The notes under the pieces are model-generated. The model ran no database searches, was not told where the DNA came from, and saw nothing but the letters and a program-made list of their open reading frames with translations. Positions 26,901 through 41,900 of a DNA stretch of 64,000 nucleotides are shown here, one piece after another. The DNA is from Arcuatula senhousia (Eukaryota; Mollusca; Bivalvia; Mytilida; Mytilidae): assembly GCA_963971305.1 (NCBI GenBank), contig OZ020306.1:61602686-61666685 (forward strand). The letters are read 5' to 3'. Each line of letters begins with the position of its first letter. Position 1 is the first letter of the stretch. Made by a program: the position numbers and the translations under genes.

Positions 26901-29900
26901 AGTCCACTAAAGAAGAAAGCTTGGACCTGAATATTGAGGATGTTAAGTCTGTAACTGAGGATAGCATGGACACAAACATGGAGCCAGTTAATGAGAAAAT
27001 GGACAAAATTATCAAATCAGTTAATGAGAAAATCCAATCAAAAACTATTCATGAAGAAAGTTCAGAGGCAACTTTAATGGAAGTGACGTCCAAAAATGTA
27101 GGAAGTTTGGACAATAGAATTGAAGAGACTAAATCTGTTAATGCCATTGACGAAGAAAGTTCAGACCCAACCATTATAGATGCTAAGTTAGTTAAAGAGG
27201 GAAGCATGGACACACAGGCTGAATCCATTGAATCTGGTAATGATGAAAGCTCTGACGGATCAATTATAGATGTTCCATTTGATAAGGAGGATGAGTCGGC
27301 CATGAATGTTGGAGATACTACTTCTGGTAGAGCTACTGATGGTGAAAGCTCAGAGGGAACAATCATTGAAATCGATACTGAGGACTGCTTGGATACACAG
27401 GCTAAAACTTTTGATTCCTGTAATGGTGAAAGCTCAGAAGGAACCATTGTAGATGTTAAGTCTAGTAGGGCTACTGACGATGAAAGCTCAGAGGGAACAG
27501 TAATTGAATTTGAAAATGAGGACTGCTTGGATACACAGGCTAAATCAGTTGAATCCTCTAATGGTGAAAGCTCAGAGGGAACAATAATTGAATTGGAGAA
27601 GGAAGAAAGCTTGGACACAAATACTGTTGATGCTAAGACTATTATTCCCACTGACATTGAAAGCTCTGGGGCAAATGTTACTACAGAAACTAAGTCAGTT
27701 TCAGCTGGTGGAATGGAAAGCCAGAAACATGATGAAAGCAGCATAGAAGATGGCATACCAGTTAAAACCATTGATAAAGGTAGGATAGAAGATGGTGTAC
27801 CAGTTAAAACCATTGATGAAGACAGTTTGGACTCGAATGGTGGTTGTGAGAAGTTGTATACTGCTGAGAGAATTTACGATGATATGCAAGAAGATTTTGA
27901 AATAGTTGATGATGAAGAAAGTTCAAATGAAGGAGTTCAGCTTGGTAATGGTACAACAGGCATTTTGAATGATGAAGAATGTGAATTGAGCTTTGAAGGA
28001 AAATTTACTCAAGATGGTTCTAAAGACACCATTGAAGAGGGAGGGAACAATGAACATTGTTCTGGTGAAAAGTTGAATGAAATGGAAAGGGAGAATATGA
28101 CCAAAGAAGAAACAGATGAAACACATGATAGCTCAGATGATAGGGAATCAAATGAAGAGACAATGGCTGCAAATAAGTGGAAAGAAAGCATACAGAAAGA
28201 GGTCCATGATTTCTTCTCGAGGAGCGTTTCAGAAGACGGCTCAAGCCATAGCGAAATAGAAAGATCTAGGAATCCATCCGAGTCTCACACTGAGAAACTC
28301 TACCATAGCACATACACACTGCCTGATTTTGATGTTTCTCCCGATACCAGCATGTCGAGGCCTAATAGAAGTAGAAATGACAACACCCTAGTCAACTTCC
28401 CAGAAATTGATGTAAGTCTGCAATATGATTCAGACTCCCTTCCTGAGGTTCAGTTTCTAAGGGCAAGCCCAGCAAAATATATAGTGGTAAAGAAGGAGGA
28501 AAAGAGCGGGGATGATTCTGGTTTGGAGAGTGGCTTAGATGTAGTAGAAAAAGCAGATGATGTTTCAGACTTACAACAAGATAGGCTGGTACTTGCAGAC
28601 GTCAAAAATAGATTGCATTTGTCAATTCATGGGGATAATCTCAAAGATAAGACTGTAGTGGACAATCTCAAAGATGTGAAAAGCCTGGAGAAGTACTTGT
28701 CTAAATCAGAGACTGAAATTAGCTCAAGTTTGGAAAGTTATACTGCTGTACAAGAATGTATTACACCTGTAAAGAAGACCAGGTCACAAGGATCAACTCC
28801 ATTAAAGCTGAAACTAAAGAACAAAGGGAATTCAGAAAAGAAAAAGATTCTGAAGAAAAAGAAATGCTCTCCTAAAAAAATGGTGAACAGAGCTTCAGAT
28901 TCTGAAGATGATTTTCAGGCGAGCCAAACAAAGTATGCCAGCCCATTAAAGTTGCTATCTAAAAAAGGTACTAATAATGAAACTCCTGAGAAAAAGGGTT
29001 TGTTGAGAAATTCTGATGAGGAAAATGTGGATAGCCCTTCAAGACAGGTACTTAAGAGGAAAGCCAAAACACTGACTGAAGCTTCAGCGTCAAAGACCCC
29101 TACAAAGACGAACCTAAAGAGACAAAAACTAACCAAAAATTCAAAAAGTACAAAACCCAACAGGAAAGCAACAACCAACAAGGTGAATATGGACAATATT
29201 GAAATTTGTACTGATGATGAGTCAGATGTGGAAATGCCTTCAAACAAAGCTGAAGTTGCAAGACAAAAATCAATGGACCAAGAACCCAAACCTGACCCTT
29301 TTGAACTAGTTACTGGAGATAATAGTGTAACCCACAGCTCTCAAGGTCAACTAGTTACTGGAGATAATAGTGTAACCCACAGCTCTCAAGGTCAAGGTGA
29401 GCTATGAATAAACTTTTAAGGTTAAGTATTGATAGAAGCAAAGGAGTTGAAATGGGGCATTCAAATATTGTAAATCCGAAAAGGTCAAGACAAATCAGGC
29501 ATAATAGACAAGTCGTATAAAAATAGATGTAGAAACACAAATTGCAAAAAATACACACAAAAAGTAAAAACTGCAACCAACAACACAATCCCAATGTAAC
29601 AAAAATTGACCAATAAGTGTTTTGTTCCCAAGACTTAATCAGATGCTGTAGCTAAAAGGTTGATAAGAAGCTTACAATGACGGTATAAATGTGTAAACTG
29701 GACTTTGAATAAAAAACCAAGATAAGATGCTACATGTTTAGAATGATATACAACTGAAACATTTAAAGTGTCCCATATTATAGATTCCATAGTCTGTTTT
29801 TGTTCATCATAAACATTTAATGAACACTAAAACCGTTCACATAAATACAAATGACTTGTGTGACACACAAGGGGAGTTAAGCTAACTCTTAGAACTGAAA

Positions 29901-32900
29901 AAGAAATATAACACAATATAATTTTCATGTTCTTGTAGCTATTTTGACTTAGTAACAATTTATAACATTTTGTACTTTTAGATGCAGAATCCAGTAATGG
30001 TATAACAGAAGATACAACATCAAAGGTAATTTGTACATGTTGTAATAAGTACCACTTCTGTAAGAAACTCCTGTCGCATATATTTCAGAAACAATGTGAC
30101 AGCCCCAAACAAGCTCGTTTTAAATTTTTTTGTGGACAGGGAAAGTATCTGTCCCTCCCCAACTTCCTGTAAAGCAAAATCTGGTCACTTGACGTTTTTA
30201 TGCCCTGCCAACTTTGTTGGGGGGCATATAGTTTTTCGGTCTGTCCGTCCGTCCGTCACACTTTAGTTTTCCGCACTTTTTTTCGACATCCTTGCATATA
30301 TTCAAAAGATTTTTGGTATGTGAGTCTACCATGATGAGTTACAGGTCAAGTTCGAGTTTCGTTCCGGTCCACTGATTTTGACCTAAATTACGGCCCTTGA
30401 ACTTAGCAAATTTTGTAAAAAAAAAGTTTTCCGCACTTTTTTTCCACATCCTTGCATATATTCAAAAGATTTTTGGTATGTGAGTCTACCATGATGAGTT
30501 ACAGGTCAAGTTCGAGTTTCGTTCCGGTCCACTGATTTTGACCCAAATTAGGGCCCTTGGACTTAGCAAATTTGGTAAAAATAACAGTTTTATTTTATTT
30601 GCCAGCGGGGCATCAGTGTCATCTTGACACATTTCCTTGTTAATGCCCTGCAATGACATGTTGGGGGCATTAGGTTTTACTCATATCTGTACGTCTGTAT
30701 GTTCCTCCATGTGTACGTACATCCGTACAATTTTCTGTCCAGCTTTTCTCAGAAACCATACATGAGAATGATTTGAAACTTGGTAGGATGGTTTAGTATG
30801 TCCAACTGTGCGTCCTATGCGACTTAAAGATCTGCCGGACTTCTACTTCCTGCTTAGGACTGTTAGAGATGAAAATTTCTGTCGCTTTAATCAGAAACCA
30901 TACAGTAGAATGATTTGAAATTTGGTAGGATGGTTCAGTAAGACAAACTTAATGTCCTAAGCAACTTTCAGACCTGTCAGACTTCTATTTCCTGTTTGGG
31001 GCCAGTGGGGGCATCAGTATTGGGATATTTGGCTTGGGATTTTAAAAATAATCTGATAGAATCCCAAACTATGGAGCAACTTCCTTTTTACCAACTCAGT
31101 TTATTGTCAGTGGTAGAAAAGTTTTGTCATCAACTACATGTATATTTGTAGTTATTAAAACCTTTTGATATTCGGTATGCTGCAACAGCATTGCTAGTAA
31201 AATGATTTTTAAAATTTTTTTTACAGAATAACAAGCCTGTTTTGACTCAATCTAGCGTTTCTGATGTTGATAATATCCACAGTGATGATAGCCGAGACTA
31301 CTGCTCACAAATTATACCTGTTATAGAGTTTGAATCTCAACCAGTCACAGACAAAAATGGAGAATCTCAACAAATAGAAGAAATAGCTGGAGAATCTCAA
31401 ACAGTGTTGAATATAGTTGGAGAATCTCAGACAGTGCCAGAATTAGACAAAACGTCTCACCAAATATTAGAAAAAGTTAGAGAGTCAAACGAACACTTTG
31501 AAAGGCCTGGACAAACATGCCATAGCCAACCTGAACAAGAAATCACAGCAGAAGATGGTAAATATTGTGAGAACAATGGGGGTCACCAATTGGCTTGTCA
31601 ACCTGAGACTAATAAAGACAAGGTCAGAGATCAGCCAATGTTGAGACAAAATATTCAGCATGGTGCTTCCATTTTATCCTATGGGTTGTCTCCCTTTTCC
31701 CGACCTTCACCTTCTGAGTCTGACAGGTCCATTGTCCAAGATTCTGTCACTGATGAGGAAAATATTTCAATTGAAAAACTCCCACAGCTGTATGCTGCAA
31801 GAATTGATGCCACAAAAGATGAGAATTCTGATAAAACATCAAAAGATCTATCAAAAGAGACACAGGGTATTCTTGAAGGTTGTACCTTTGATGATACCAT
31901 GACTGATATGGAGGATGATGACAATATTACTGATATAGTTCACTTCCTTGACGACGAAACAGTTTACTATGGTGACCGTTGTCAAGATGAACAAGTTTCT
32001 GATGACCAGGTGGATGAAAATTGTGGAGAAACGGAAACTTGTAGCTCCTCACAGACATCTGAAGGAAGAGACTCTAATTCTCCTGTCATTCCAATAGTAA
32101 CGGCATCTTTTACCATGACAAGCAATATTGAATCCCCAGCTAGTGTTTTGAGACAGACCCCATCTCATTGCATTATGGGAGACATGGCATCTCCAATTAT
32201 TACAAGTCAAAACAGCAGTCAAACATTTCTCAGAGGGGATAATCTCAAAAACAATTTTGAAACATCAACACCATTGGAAGCTGAGAGGGCTTCTCTGATG
32301 AAACTGAAAGATTTAGAAAGAACATTAGCAGAAAAGGCCCAACAACAGAAAGAAGTGAAGAGTAATGTTCCTTCATTATCTCAGAAGACAGAAACCACCA
32401 TCTTGTATCAAGACCATGATTCTCTGCTGGACGATAATGAAGACCAGATGCTGTGCCAACAACAGGATCAACTCATAGGTCAAGGTCATGATGGTCAAAA
32501 TGATAACCAAGCATGCTCAGTTGCCGTGGAAACACAAGGTCATCAGATGACAGTTGAAGGAACTTTTGGTGGTGAACATATACAAACAAATGTGATGGAA
32601 TGTCATGCTGTTGCATCCAGTTGCCATGGTGATGAGTCTGACCATGACAGTGAATATGGTGGAACACCACTTTCCATTCATTTTAGCCTGGAAGATAGTG
32701 ATTCTTTTATGGGCAGCTCTCTTGGAAATGTTCAAAATGTGAATGTTGAAAGTACATCTACAGAAGATGAACACCTTCGAAATATGGGACAAATGCAAGA
32801 TCGTCCAGCCGTGTATAATGAGCAGGAAGCCCATCAATCATTTGAGAATCTACAGCAGCAGACTCCTGGGCATATACCATCACAGTCGTATGGAAGCATA

Positions 32901-35900
32901 GTTCAAAGACCTGAAGGTGATGCTATAGATACCAGAATTGGAAGGGAAAATTTTCAAGCCCCTCTTCAGATTGACATACCAAAGTATGACAATAGTGATA
33001 GCTTCGCACAGGGTCAGAATGAAAATCTCGTTTCCCTCAGTCAGATCAAATTGGAGATGTCACCCAATGAAATAATGCCCAAAAGAAAAGCTCAAGATTT
33101 GTTGGAGAAACTGAAAGCGAAGAAGGCTAAGTTGACATTACCAAAGTCTACAGCTTCAGTTGCGAGGACTGAAAGTCCTGCTAGGGTGCCACAGCCCGCC
33201 CCTAGGGTTGACAATGCTGAACATTTGAACAGGTATGATTTCATTTATTTTAGGTGTAAAATGATACCAGAATCACAAAATTAGAAAAATCCTGCTCATA
33301 GGCATTAAAATTCTTTACCAGGGTAAATCTAGTTGGGGTCCTGATGGGTGGTCCTGATCGTGGTTCACAGAAAATAAAAATTGGATTTCACAGTTCACAG
33401 GGAAATAAGCAAATATTTGAGAAAATTCCCCAAATCACAATTCACAGGAAATATTGCTACTGAAGAGGTTTGTTGAGGCATCAATTACAGGTCGCAAAAA
33501 TTATTTTAGCCGAGAATGGTTCACAGACAATGCCCCCATCACAGTTTGCCTGAATCACAGTTCACAGAAAATTCAAATGGACGATCATGCATTACAAAAT
33601 TACCCCATTGGCCCTAGTTACATGCATTTACTATTACAAATTGAATTTAAAAAAGAAGGGATATAGGGTATATGTAAATGACACAAAATAACATAACATA
33701 AATATTGAATTAAAACTAAGCAAAATGTTCAATTCCATTTTTGTGTTTCCAATGTAACAAAAGTCAGTTTTATGGTCATTTTTCTTGTATATATCTAGAA
33801 ATCAGCTACATGTTTGAAAGAGAAAAATAGGACAACAAATCCAATATGCAAGTACAAGTAGTAAAAACTCTTATAAGCAGAAATCTTAAAAACATTTTAA
33901 TAATTGTCCCACAGAATGAAGTAGGTGTAAAATCATAAAGAACTTAAAGAAATGACAACATAAATGTTCGTTTTCTTTTACAGATGTAAAGATTTGATCA
34001 AGAACCTGATGTCATGTCTTACTAAAGATACAGATGTACACAACCCACAAAGAATACAAGCTTGGAAGTATGTATTTCATTTCTAAAAGGGAAGTCCAAG
34101 TGGCTGCTTCTCCACACCAGTCGGTGCCACAAGCCCCTACCATGAAATTCACATTTTCACAAAATTTTAATCTATTGGCAAACAAATATTTGCTAATTCT
34201 GACTATCTTTTAAGTATTTTTAAAAGCTGGAAATGTCAGGCTAGTGGCTATTAAGAGGCACAGACTGTCACACTAGATGGGCAAATATGCCTCCTGGTTA
34301 TTTGTCCACAATTTTATTTTAGAAAGATTTATACTTTTAACTGAATGTGTGAATCTTGTTTCGCTTATAGCAGAAATTGTCAAGTTTTTAGATGAAAACT
34401 TAAAAAAGCTTTGGTGTATCAAATAAAGGTAATAACAAAACTACCGAACTTGAATGATCAATCTCATAGTCCAGAGAAAATGACAAAAACGAATCAGTCA
34501 TACCGGAGAACTGGTGGATCGCAATGGTCCTGACTTGGTACAGGCATTTCAAACGAAATGGTGGGTTAAACCAGGTTTTATGGCGCCAAACCTCCCTCTT
34601 CCATTGCGATCTTAGGATCCGGTAATGACCATAGAACACAACACAGTTGTGAGACACAATAGGGATATTGAGGTGATCATCTCAGTACAGCACACCAGTC
34701 AAACACTAATTAAAACAATTAACTATCATATCTTTTAACTCAATTTTAAGGATTTAACTGTTAACTTTACAGAGGGTTTTTTACTATATTGTATGGAACA
34801 ATAATTAAGAGGACCATGAAAATATTTGCAAAAAAGTGATCATTGGATTGTTGAGAATTCTTTCAAATTGCTGGTCATACTTTTACCCATACATCAAAAC
34901 ATAAAAATAATTGCATTTATCTTACAAAAACATTGTGAGAGAAACACCTTGCTTGTTTCATTTTCATGTTTCTTACATTATTTTTAAGACGTGAGTTCCA
35001 TGAGCTGAATGAGAAGCTGTCACTGCCCAAGATGACAGTTGCTGTTGTCGGCAGTACGGGAGCAGGAAAGTCTAGTCTGATGAATGCTGTCATAAACCAC
35101 GACATTCTCCCCACATCTGGTACTCAGGCTTGTACTGCTGTTGTCGTGGAAATAGAAAACAACGATCACAGTGACCTGTTTGAAGCAGAGATTGAGTTTT
35201 TGTCCAAAGAAGTAAGACATAGAATAGAACAATAATCCTTGCAGTTTAATGTTCAATTTTATTTTTTTGGACACCATAATTGGGATAACAAAATATTGAG
35301 AAGATCCTTTAACATATAGAAATAAGAAAAACAGGACAAAATTTGAAACAAAGTTGATTTTTAAGAAGAATTATATTAAATGTATAAAATCGCGGGGTAG
35401 AATGTCTACGGCAAAAAAATGTTCCGGCATTGCAGTATAAGAACGAAATGAATGGCAGAAAATATTTTTATCAAAGTCTTCAAAAGATTCTGCATTTATT
35501 TTAAATAATATATCAAAATCAAAATGCCCATGCTTAACATAGTGGTTTGTTATTGATATTAGGACAAACCGTTTTTAAATTCAATTAATGGTTAAAGTGT
35601 GAAGCTGATTCAAAGGCCGTCCATGCGTCAAAAATTGATGCATATCGAAACCTTTTTGGACAATATCTTCAAAAGGTGAGCATTTTTATGTTATTTTGTA
35701 CCTGTAAAATGTTTTATTCATTCAAATGATTATATGCATAGTTTCTTTGGGCACAAGAATAGAGGCTTTATTTAGAAAATACAAATTAAGAAGATTTGGA
35801 AGGGCACAAACATTGCTAAGAGAATTATGCATGGCTAATACATATTATGGTACCTTCTCAATTTATTTGAAATTCTGAAACAAGTTTTAATTAATGTAAA

Positions 35901-38900
35901 TAGAGGTAATAATAAAATAACCAAATTTAAAACAAATCCAGCATACATTCAAAGTCGAGTGTACAAACTAATACCTTTATTTTACAGAAGATTCACTTAA
36001 TCACAAATATGCATTACTCAAACAAATATTTTATGTTACAATGAATAAAATGGTTTTAGCATATTACTAGGAAATATATACCATACAAAACAATCCCCTG
36101 CTAGATAATTCATTTAAATTGTCCCTAGCCACAATGCGACAAAGGAACCTAGTAATGGTATTTTGTCCGTCCGTTTGTGCGCCCGTCAAACTTTAGTTGA
36201 CACAATCCCCAGCTGAGATCGCAAAAGGGATTTTGATGAAATTTTGAAGCATTGTTTTCATGATATGTAATACTGGAAGGTCCTTTTTATCGACCAGAAT
36301 TTAAAGGAGTTTTTTTTTACTTTATCAACTCTATTCATTTTAGTTTATAGAATACCTTTTGTAGACACAACCCCCTCGAGACTTTTAAACCGAAATTTCT
36401 AAACGGTGGGTATTTTTGAGATATGGACCTTAACAAAGAGTGTTACAGACATACAGACAGGCAAGGTTATCATATCTAGTGGCGAGATTTCATTGCCACC
36501 GCCCCCCCTTCCCCCCCCCCACATGTAGTATCCGGATTAACGTTGTCATAATCTAGAGCTCAACCAAAGTTCTCATGCTTAAAATATAGGTCACAGTGAC
36601 CTAATTTTTAAGAGGTGATGTAGCGCTACTAGAGCCACATTTTTGTAGAATATTATTGATCCCAAGTTGTATAGTTTCAAACCTAACCAAAGTCATTCAT
36701 TCTCATAATAAATGTCACAGCGAACTAATTTCTAGCGGTTGATGTAGTGCTACCTAAGACATATCTAAAGCGTTGAAATTAAAATTTCATTGACCCCAAA
36801 TATTTAGAATTAAAAATATTTGAGTTATGTTACATAACAAAGAACTTAACCAAAATGTTACGAAAGTATGGACGGACGGAAACGGAAAACTGTATATATC
36901 TGATTCATATACGTGGTCGGGCCATAAGAATTGCTATGCTACACTTCTCATTATTTTCTATTGTATGGTAAAAAATCAACCATTTTAACTTCTTAAGTTT
37001 TCATTCGAATAGCATATGTCACATAATGTGTGAAGGCGTTCATATAAAATAACATGATATGCTGTTGGATTTACAAATAATAACTTAGCTTTCTCATCTT
37101 CCGATTTTGTATCATAAATTAACCCCTGAATTAAAAATGTTATATGGATTGTTTCTCATTTTGAAACTGTTGAATAAAGTATCTTTAATGATATACATGT
37201 ACAATAAATCAAAAATACACTGCATATATTGGTAGTTTCTGCCATTTCAAATGTTCTTGTCCCTGTTTTTACCGTGCAAGGATTGGCTTATACTGTAATT
37301 ATTTAATCAAGGGGTATATCATTTTGTTGTTTGGCTGCTTTTTAGACAGTATTTACTTGGCAATGCATGTACAATTCGTGAAATATACCTAGGATGTCTG
37401 TTTACCTGTTTTTGAGTCTTTTAAAGATTGAAGTGAAACAAAAATGCTCGTGTTGCATGTGATTGAACCAGTTTCACACAAAATGTATAAAACATAAACA
37501 AAAAACTCTTTCAATCCTTAAAACTAGACAACAATAGGTACATCTTGCGCATACTTTCAGTTAAGAAAAGCTACCAGGAGTTGTAGAATTTTATAATTTT
37601 ATCTTACCTTCTGAAGCGGATGTTTACATGAGATTTTACTAAAAACCATCCCAAATTTTCTTGTCCCCTTCGTACCATGCCGATTTAGTCGTAGACATTC
37701 TACCCCGTGAAAATGTTGAAATTTTTGAAAATTTTCCTTTATCAAAACATTGACAAAAATAACACTTTACAAAAATTATGTCCTTGTCAAATGCCAATAT
37801 ACATTGTAACAAGACAAGATATTTCGTGAAAAAGTGAGTCTGGATGTCAATATTTTTACATAGAAATCACAAGTTAAATTACCTGGAAAATTTTCTTTTT
37901 AGGTTTTGGTTCTGATGTGGAGCATATTTGAGAGCAGCTTTTGACAATTTTAAAATTGAAACTACCAGTAATACTTAGCCTGTTTGTCTATATTAAGAAT
38001 TAAACTTCAGGTAATACATGTAATATTTAGCCTGTATCAATTATATCATTGAAATTTTTTGTAGGAATGGGAACATGAATTTCAAATATTGAAAAGAGAC
38101 CTAACGACCAAATCTGGAAAGCTGAAGAAGTTCACAGACCCTGAATCAGAGGCAGGTGTAGCCCATCTTAAAATGAGGGCAGTGTATGGAAAATTTGATA
38201 GTCTGGATAAGATAACACGACCGACCATTGTCACCAGATATCTGGGAAGAAGGGAGAAAATGACGGCTTTTTCGGTAGGTAGAATGAAGGTCCATATGAC
38301 ACAGATGGTATTGTGTGATTTAGATGTGAGCATGAATCATGGAGTAAAAAACGTATTAATAAAACTTCAAAACGCAAGTTGCGTTTTTAAGTACGTGTAT
38401 AATGTAATCTACAGTTGAAAAATTACCAAAAAGAAATACCACTGTTGGTCCCATATAAATGTTTGTACATGTACTAGAATTTCTGTCGTCAAGTTTGAGT
38501 TTTGGTAGGATGGTTCATTATAACAAACTGCATGCACATGTTTTTAATGACCTTGTACTTTCTGTTAAGAGCACAATGGCAACCATGTTTCATTGACACA
38601 TTCCTCAATTTAAAAACATTTTTACAGCCTTTTATTGACAAAGTAAGTCACTGTGGTTTAATTATTATTTGTGGGGTATCAAATTTTTTGGTTTTCATAG
38701 ATGATCTTTATCCTCAAATTTGATGTCCCAACGAAAAGGAAATTTATTTATATGCAGTAGACTTCAGAACCATGAATTCAAGGAATTCAAGAAAACCACA
38801 AGAATTGGTACCCATGAAAATAAATTAATCATCATGATACTCTCTAAAATGTCTGCATTACCATTTGTATTTTATTTTCCAATGAAGAATATTTTGGACA

Positions 38901-41900
38901 AAGTCTCCATTTGCTGAAATACATGTATATATCTTGAAGTTTTTGATATATATCTTGAAGTATATCTCTTTCAGGCAGCAGAGTTCCGTAGCAAAATCAA
39001 CAAATTTATCGGCAATACAGGAAGTGAGTCTTCAGGTGGACAGTACTGGCCGATAATCAAACGTGTGAAAATACGAATTCCACAATGTGACGTCTGCTCC
39101 AGTGGATGTACTCTGGTGGATCTGCCTGGAGTTAGAGATTCTAATGCTGCTAGAGATCGTATAGCCAAAGATGTAAGTCTATAGTTAAAATTTCTTATCG
39201 GTATTTAATGATATTTCTTGGATAGGATTACTTATATCCCCGCAATCAAAATTTTAAGATATATATATTGGTATAAATAAAGTCTCTATTGGTAATATAT
39301 GCAATAAAAATAATCAAAGTCACTCAACAAGAAAATCAAGGTCAAGGTCAAAAGATGGGGATGCAACTGTGCTAATCTATTACTAGGGCATATGCATACC
39401 AAATATATATCTTTCTGTCTGTCTGTCTACATACCACAACTCCTCTTCAACTCAACAGATTTTTTTACAAAACTCAACACGGAGGAAATACATCATATCG
39501 AAATTTGCATAAAGAATTTAATTGTTCTCATTCAGGGGAGATAATTGGACTTAAGAAGGTTGTTCAATATAAAGTAAGGGATATCCTTTTGTGAGCTCTC
39601 TTGCAGCATTTCTTGGTTTTGTCTCGCCTGCAAAGCAGGGCGGGACATAGGTATTACTTTACCGACAATAAGGTGGCGGCATTAACTTTTTTGAAAAGTT
39701 TTGCAAGCACCTCCATATCTCAAGAACTACAGGTCTTGGGTTGATGAAACTTGGTATGCACATCCCCAGTAGTAGCTTAGCATAGTTGCATCCCCATCTT
39801 TTGACCTTGTCCTTGATTTTACGGTTGAGTGACTGACAATTTTCAATACATATACATGTAATAGCAATGTTAAGGTTTTGCAAACACCTCCATATCTCAA
39901 GTATTATTGGTCCTAGGTTGATGAAATTTGGTATGCATATGCCCTAGTAATAGATAAGCACAGTTGCATCCCCATCTTTTGACCTTGACCTTGATTTTCT
40001 TGTTGAGTGACTTTGATTATTTTTATTGCATATATTACCAATGTTTAAGTTCTATAAACATCTTTTTATCTCAGAAACAAAAAATCCAGGTAACTTCAAA
40101 ATATAGTGGAAGCAACAAAGAATAATTGATTCTGATGTTGCCGGCAGGCGAGACATACTTAAGTGTTAACTCTTGTTTTTATGAAACCTGTTTAAAATTT
40201 TTAAGTCCTGATGAATTGAATATTACTTTAATTTTCCTCACCTTTTTACAGTATTTGAAAAACTGCTCTGTCATTCTTATTGTGGCTGATGTACATCGAG
40301 CTATCAGTGACAAGACTGCCAAGGATTTGTTGGGCGAGAATTTCCGTCGCCAGCTACTGATGGATGGCAAATATGGCAATGTGGCAATCATATGTACCAA
40401 AAATGATGATGTAAAACCTTCAGAACTAATCAGGTAAGAATATTTCTGATGGATTAAATGTCTGAAACAACAAACATGCAACATATTCATAAAGCTAAGG
40501 CTGTATTTTAAGTTTTTGAAGTAAAAAAATGTATATTGTCAAGACAAGCAATTTTGGGTCTCTATTTTAAGTTATGAAACTACTTTATGTGAACATTTTT
40601 TGCACAATAGTTCTCCTCAAATTAAAATGAAAAAAATATGCTATATAACAAATATTCTTATCTTGTGTATATTATAGGAATAAATTTCAAATCTATAATT
40701 TGTAGCGAACTTAAACTTCAAGACCAGGTTAGACATATTGAGACAGCCCTGAGAAGTATGAAGCAAAAAGTGAATGATCTAAGCCAGTCCAAAGATAATC
40801 TTCAGCTAGAAATAGCCCAGATCGAGTCTGACATATATACGCTGGCCAGTTCCAGAGAGGATCAGGTCAGAGACATACAACAGATAGAAAGTCTGGTGTC
40901 ACTAGTGGAAACTCAGGTTAGTAGAAAGTCTGATGTCACTAGTGGAAGCTCAGGTTAGTAGAAAGTCTGATGTCACTAGTGGAAACTCTGGTTAGTAGAA
41001 AGTCTGATGTCACTAGTGGAAACTGAGGTTAGTAGAAAGTCTGGTGTCACTAGTGGACTTTAAGGTTAGTAGAAAGTCAAGTTTCACTGGTGGAAACTAA
41101 GATTAGTAGAAAGTCTAGTGTCACTAGTGGAAACTCAGATTAGTAGAAAGTCTGGTGTCACTAGTGGAAACTCCAGTAAGTAGAAAGTCTGGTGTCACTG
41201 GTGGAAACTAAGGTTAGTAGAAAGTCTAGTGTCACTAGTGGAAACTCAGGTTAGTAGAAAGTCTGGTGTCACTAGTAGAAACTCAGGTTAGTAGAAAGTC
41301 TGGTGTCACTGGTGGAAACTCAGGTAAGTAGAAAGTCTGATGTCACTAGTGGAAACTCAGGTTAGTAGAAAGACTGGTACTCAGGTTAGTATAAAGTCTG
41401 GTGTCACTAGTGGAAACTCAGGTTAGTAGAAAGTCTGATGTCACTAGTGGAAACTCAGGTAAGTAGAAAGTCTGATGTCATTAGTGGAAACTCAGGTAAG
41501 TAGAAAGCCAAAATGTCTTTGATAGCAAATTCTTTAACAACAGTGAAATCTTTATTTAATTCATTTAATAATTCAACAGTAACAGAAACTGAATCAGAAA
41601 ATGTTTCTATGTCAAATTTATCAGTTGACTCAATTCCTGAATTTTTGTATGTGTCACCAAAGAAACTTAGCATTACAGTACATGTTGCAATTCCTATGGT
41701 AGATAAGATTAAGAACATCTTGGAAAATGAATTAAGTTTAGTTAAGAGTGACTTTCAGCATGGATTTATTTACAAAGACATTGAAAATAATGTGACAGTG
41801 ACACTTTATGAAAGTAATGGAACTTTGAATATTCAAGGGAAGAAAATATATGCTTGGCTGGATGCATTTGTGATTAAATGTAAAGAGCTTGAAGGTGAAA

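Larger units (their letters stand above)
30026..31226 (+). other. Intron 6 of the giant gene
   Basis: Mostly filled by a family C element and a family D element placed head to tail (30197-31030). The last 200 bp before exon 7 are AT-rich. Confidence 0.65.
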
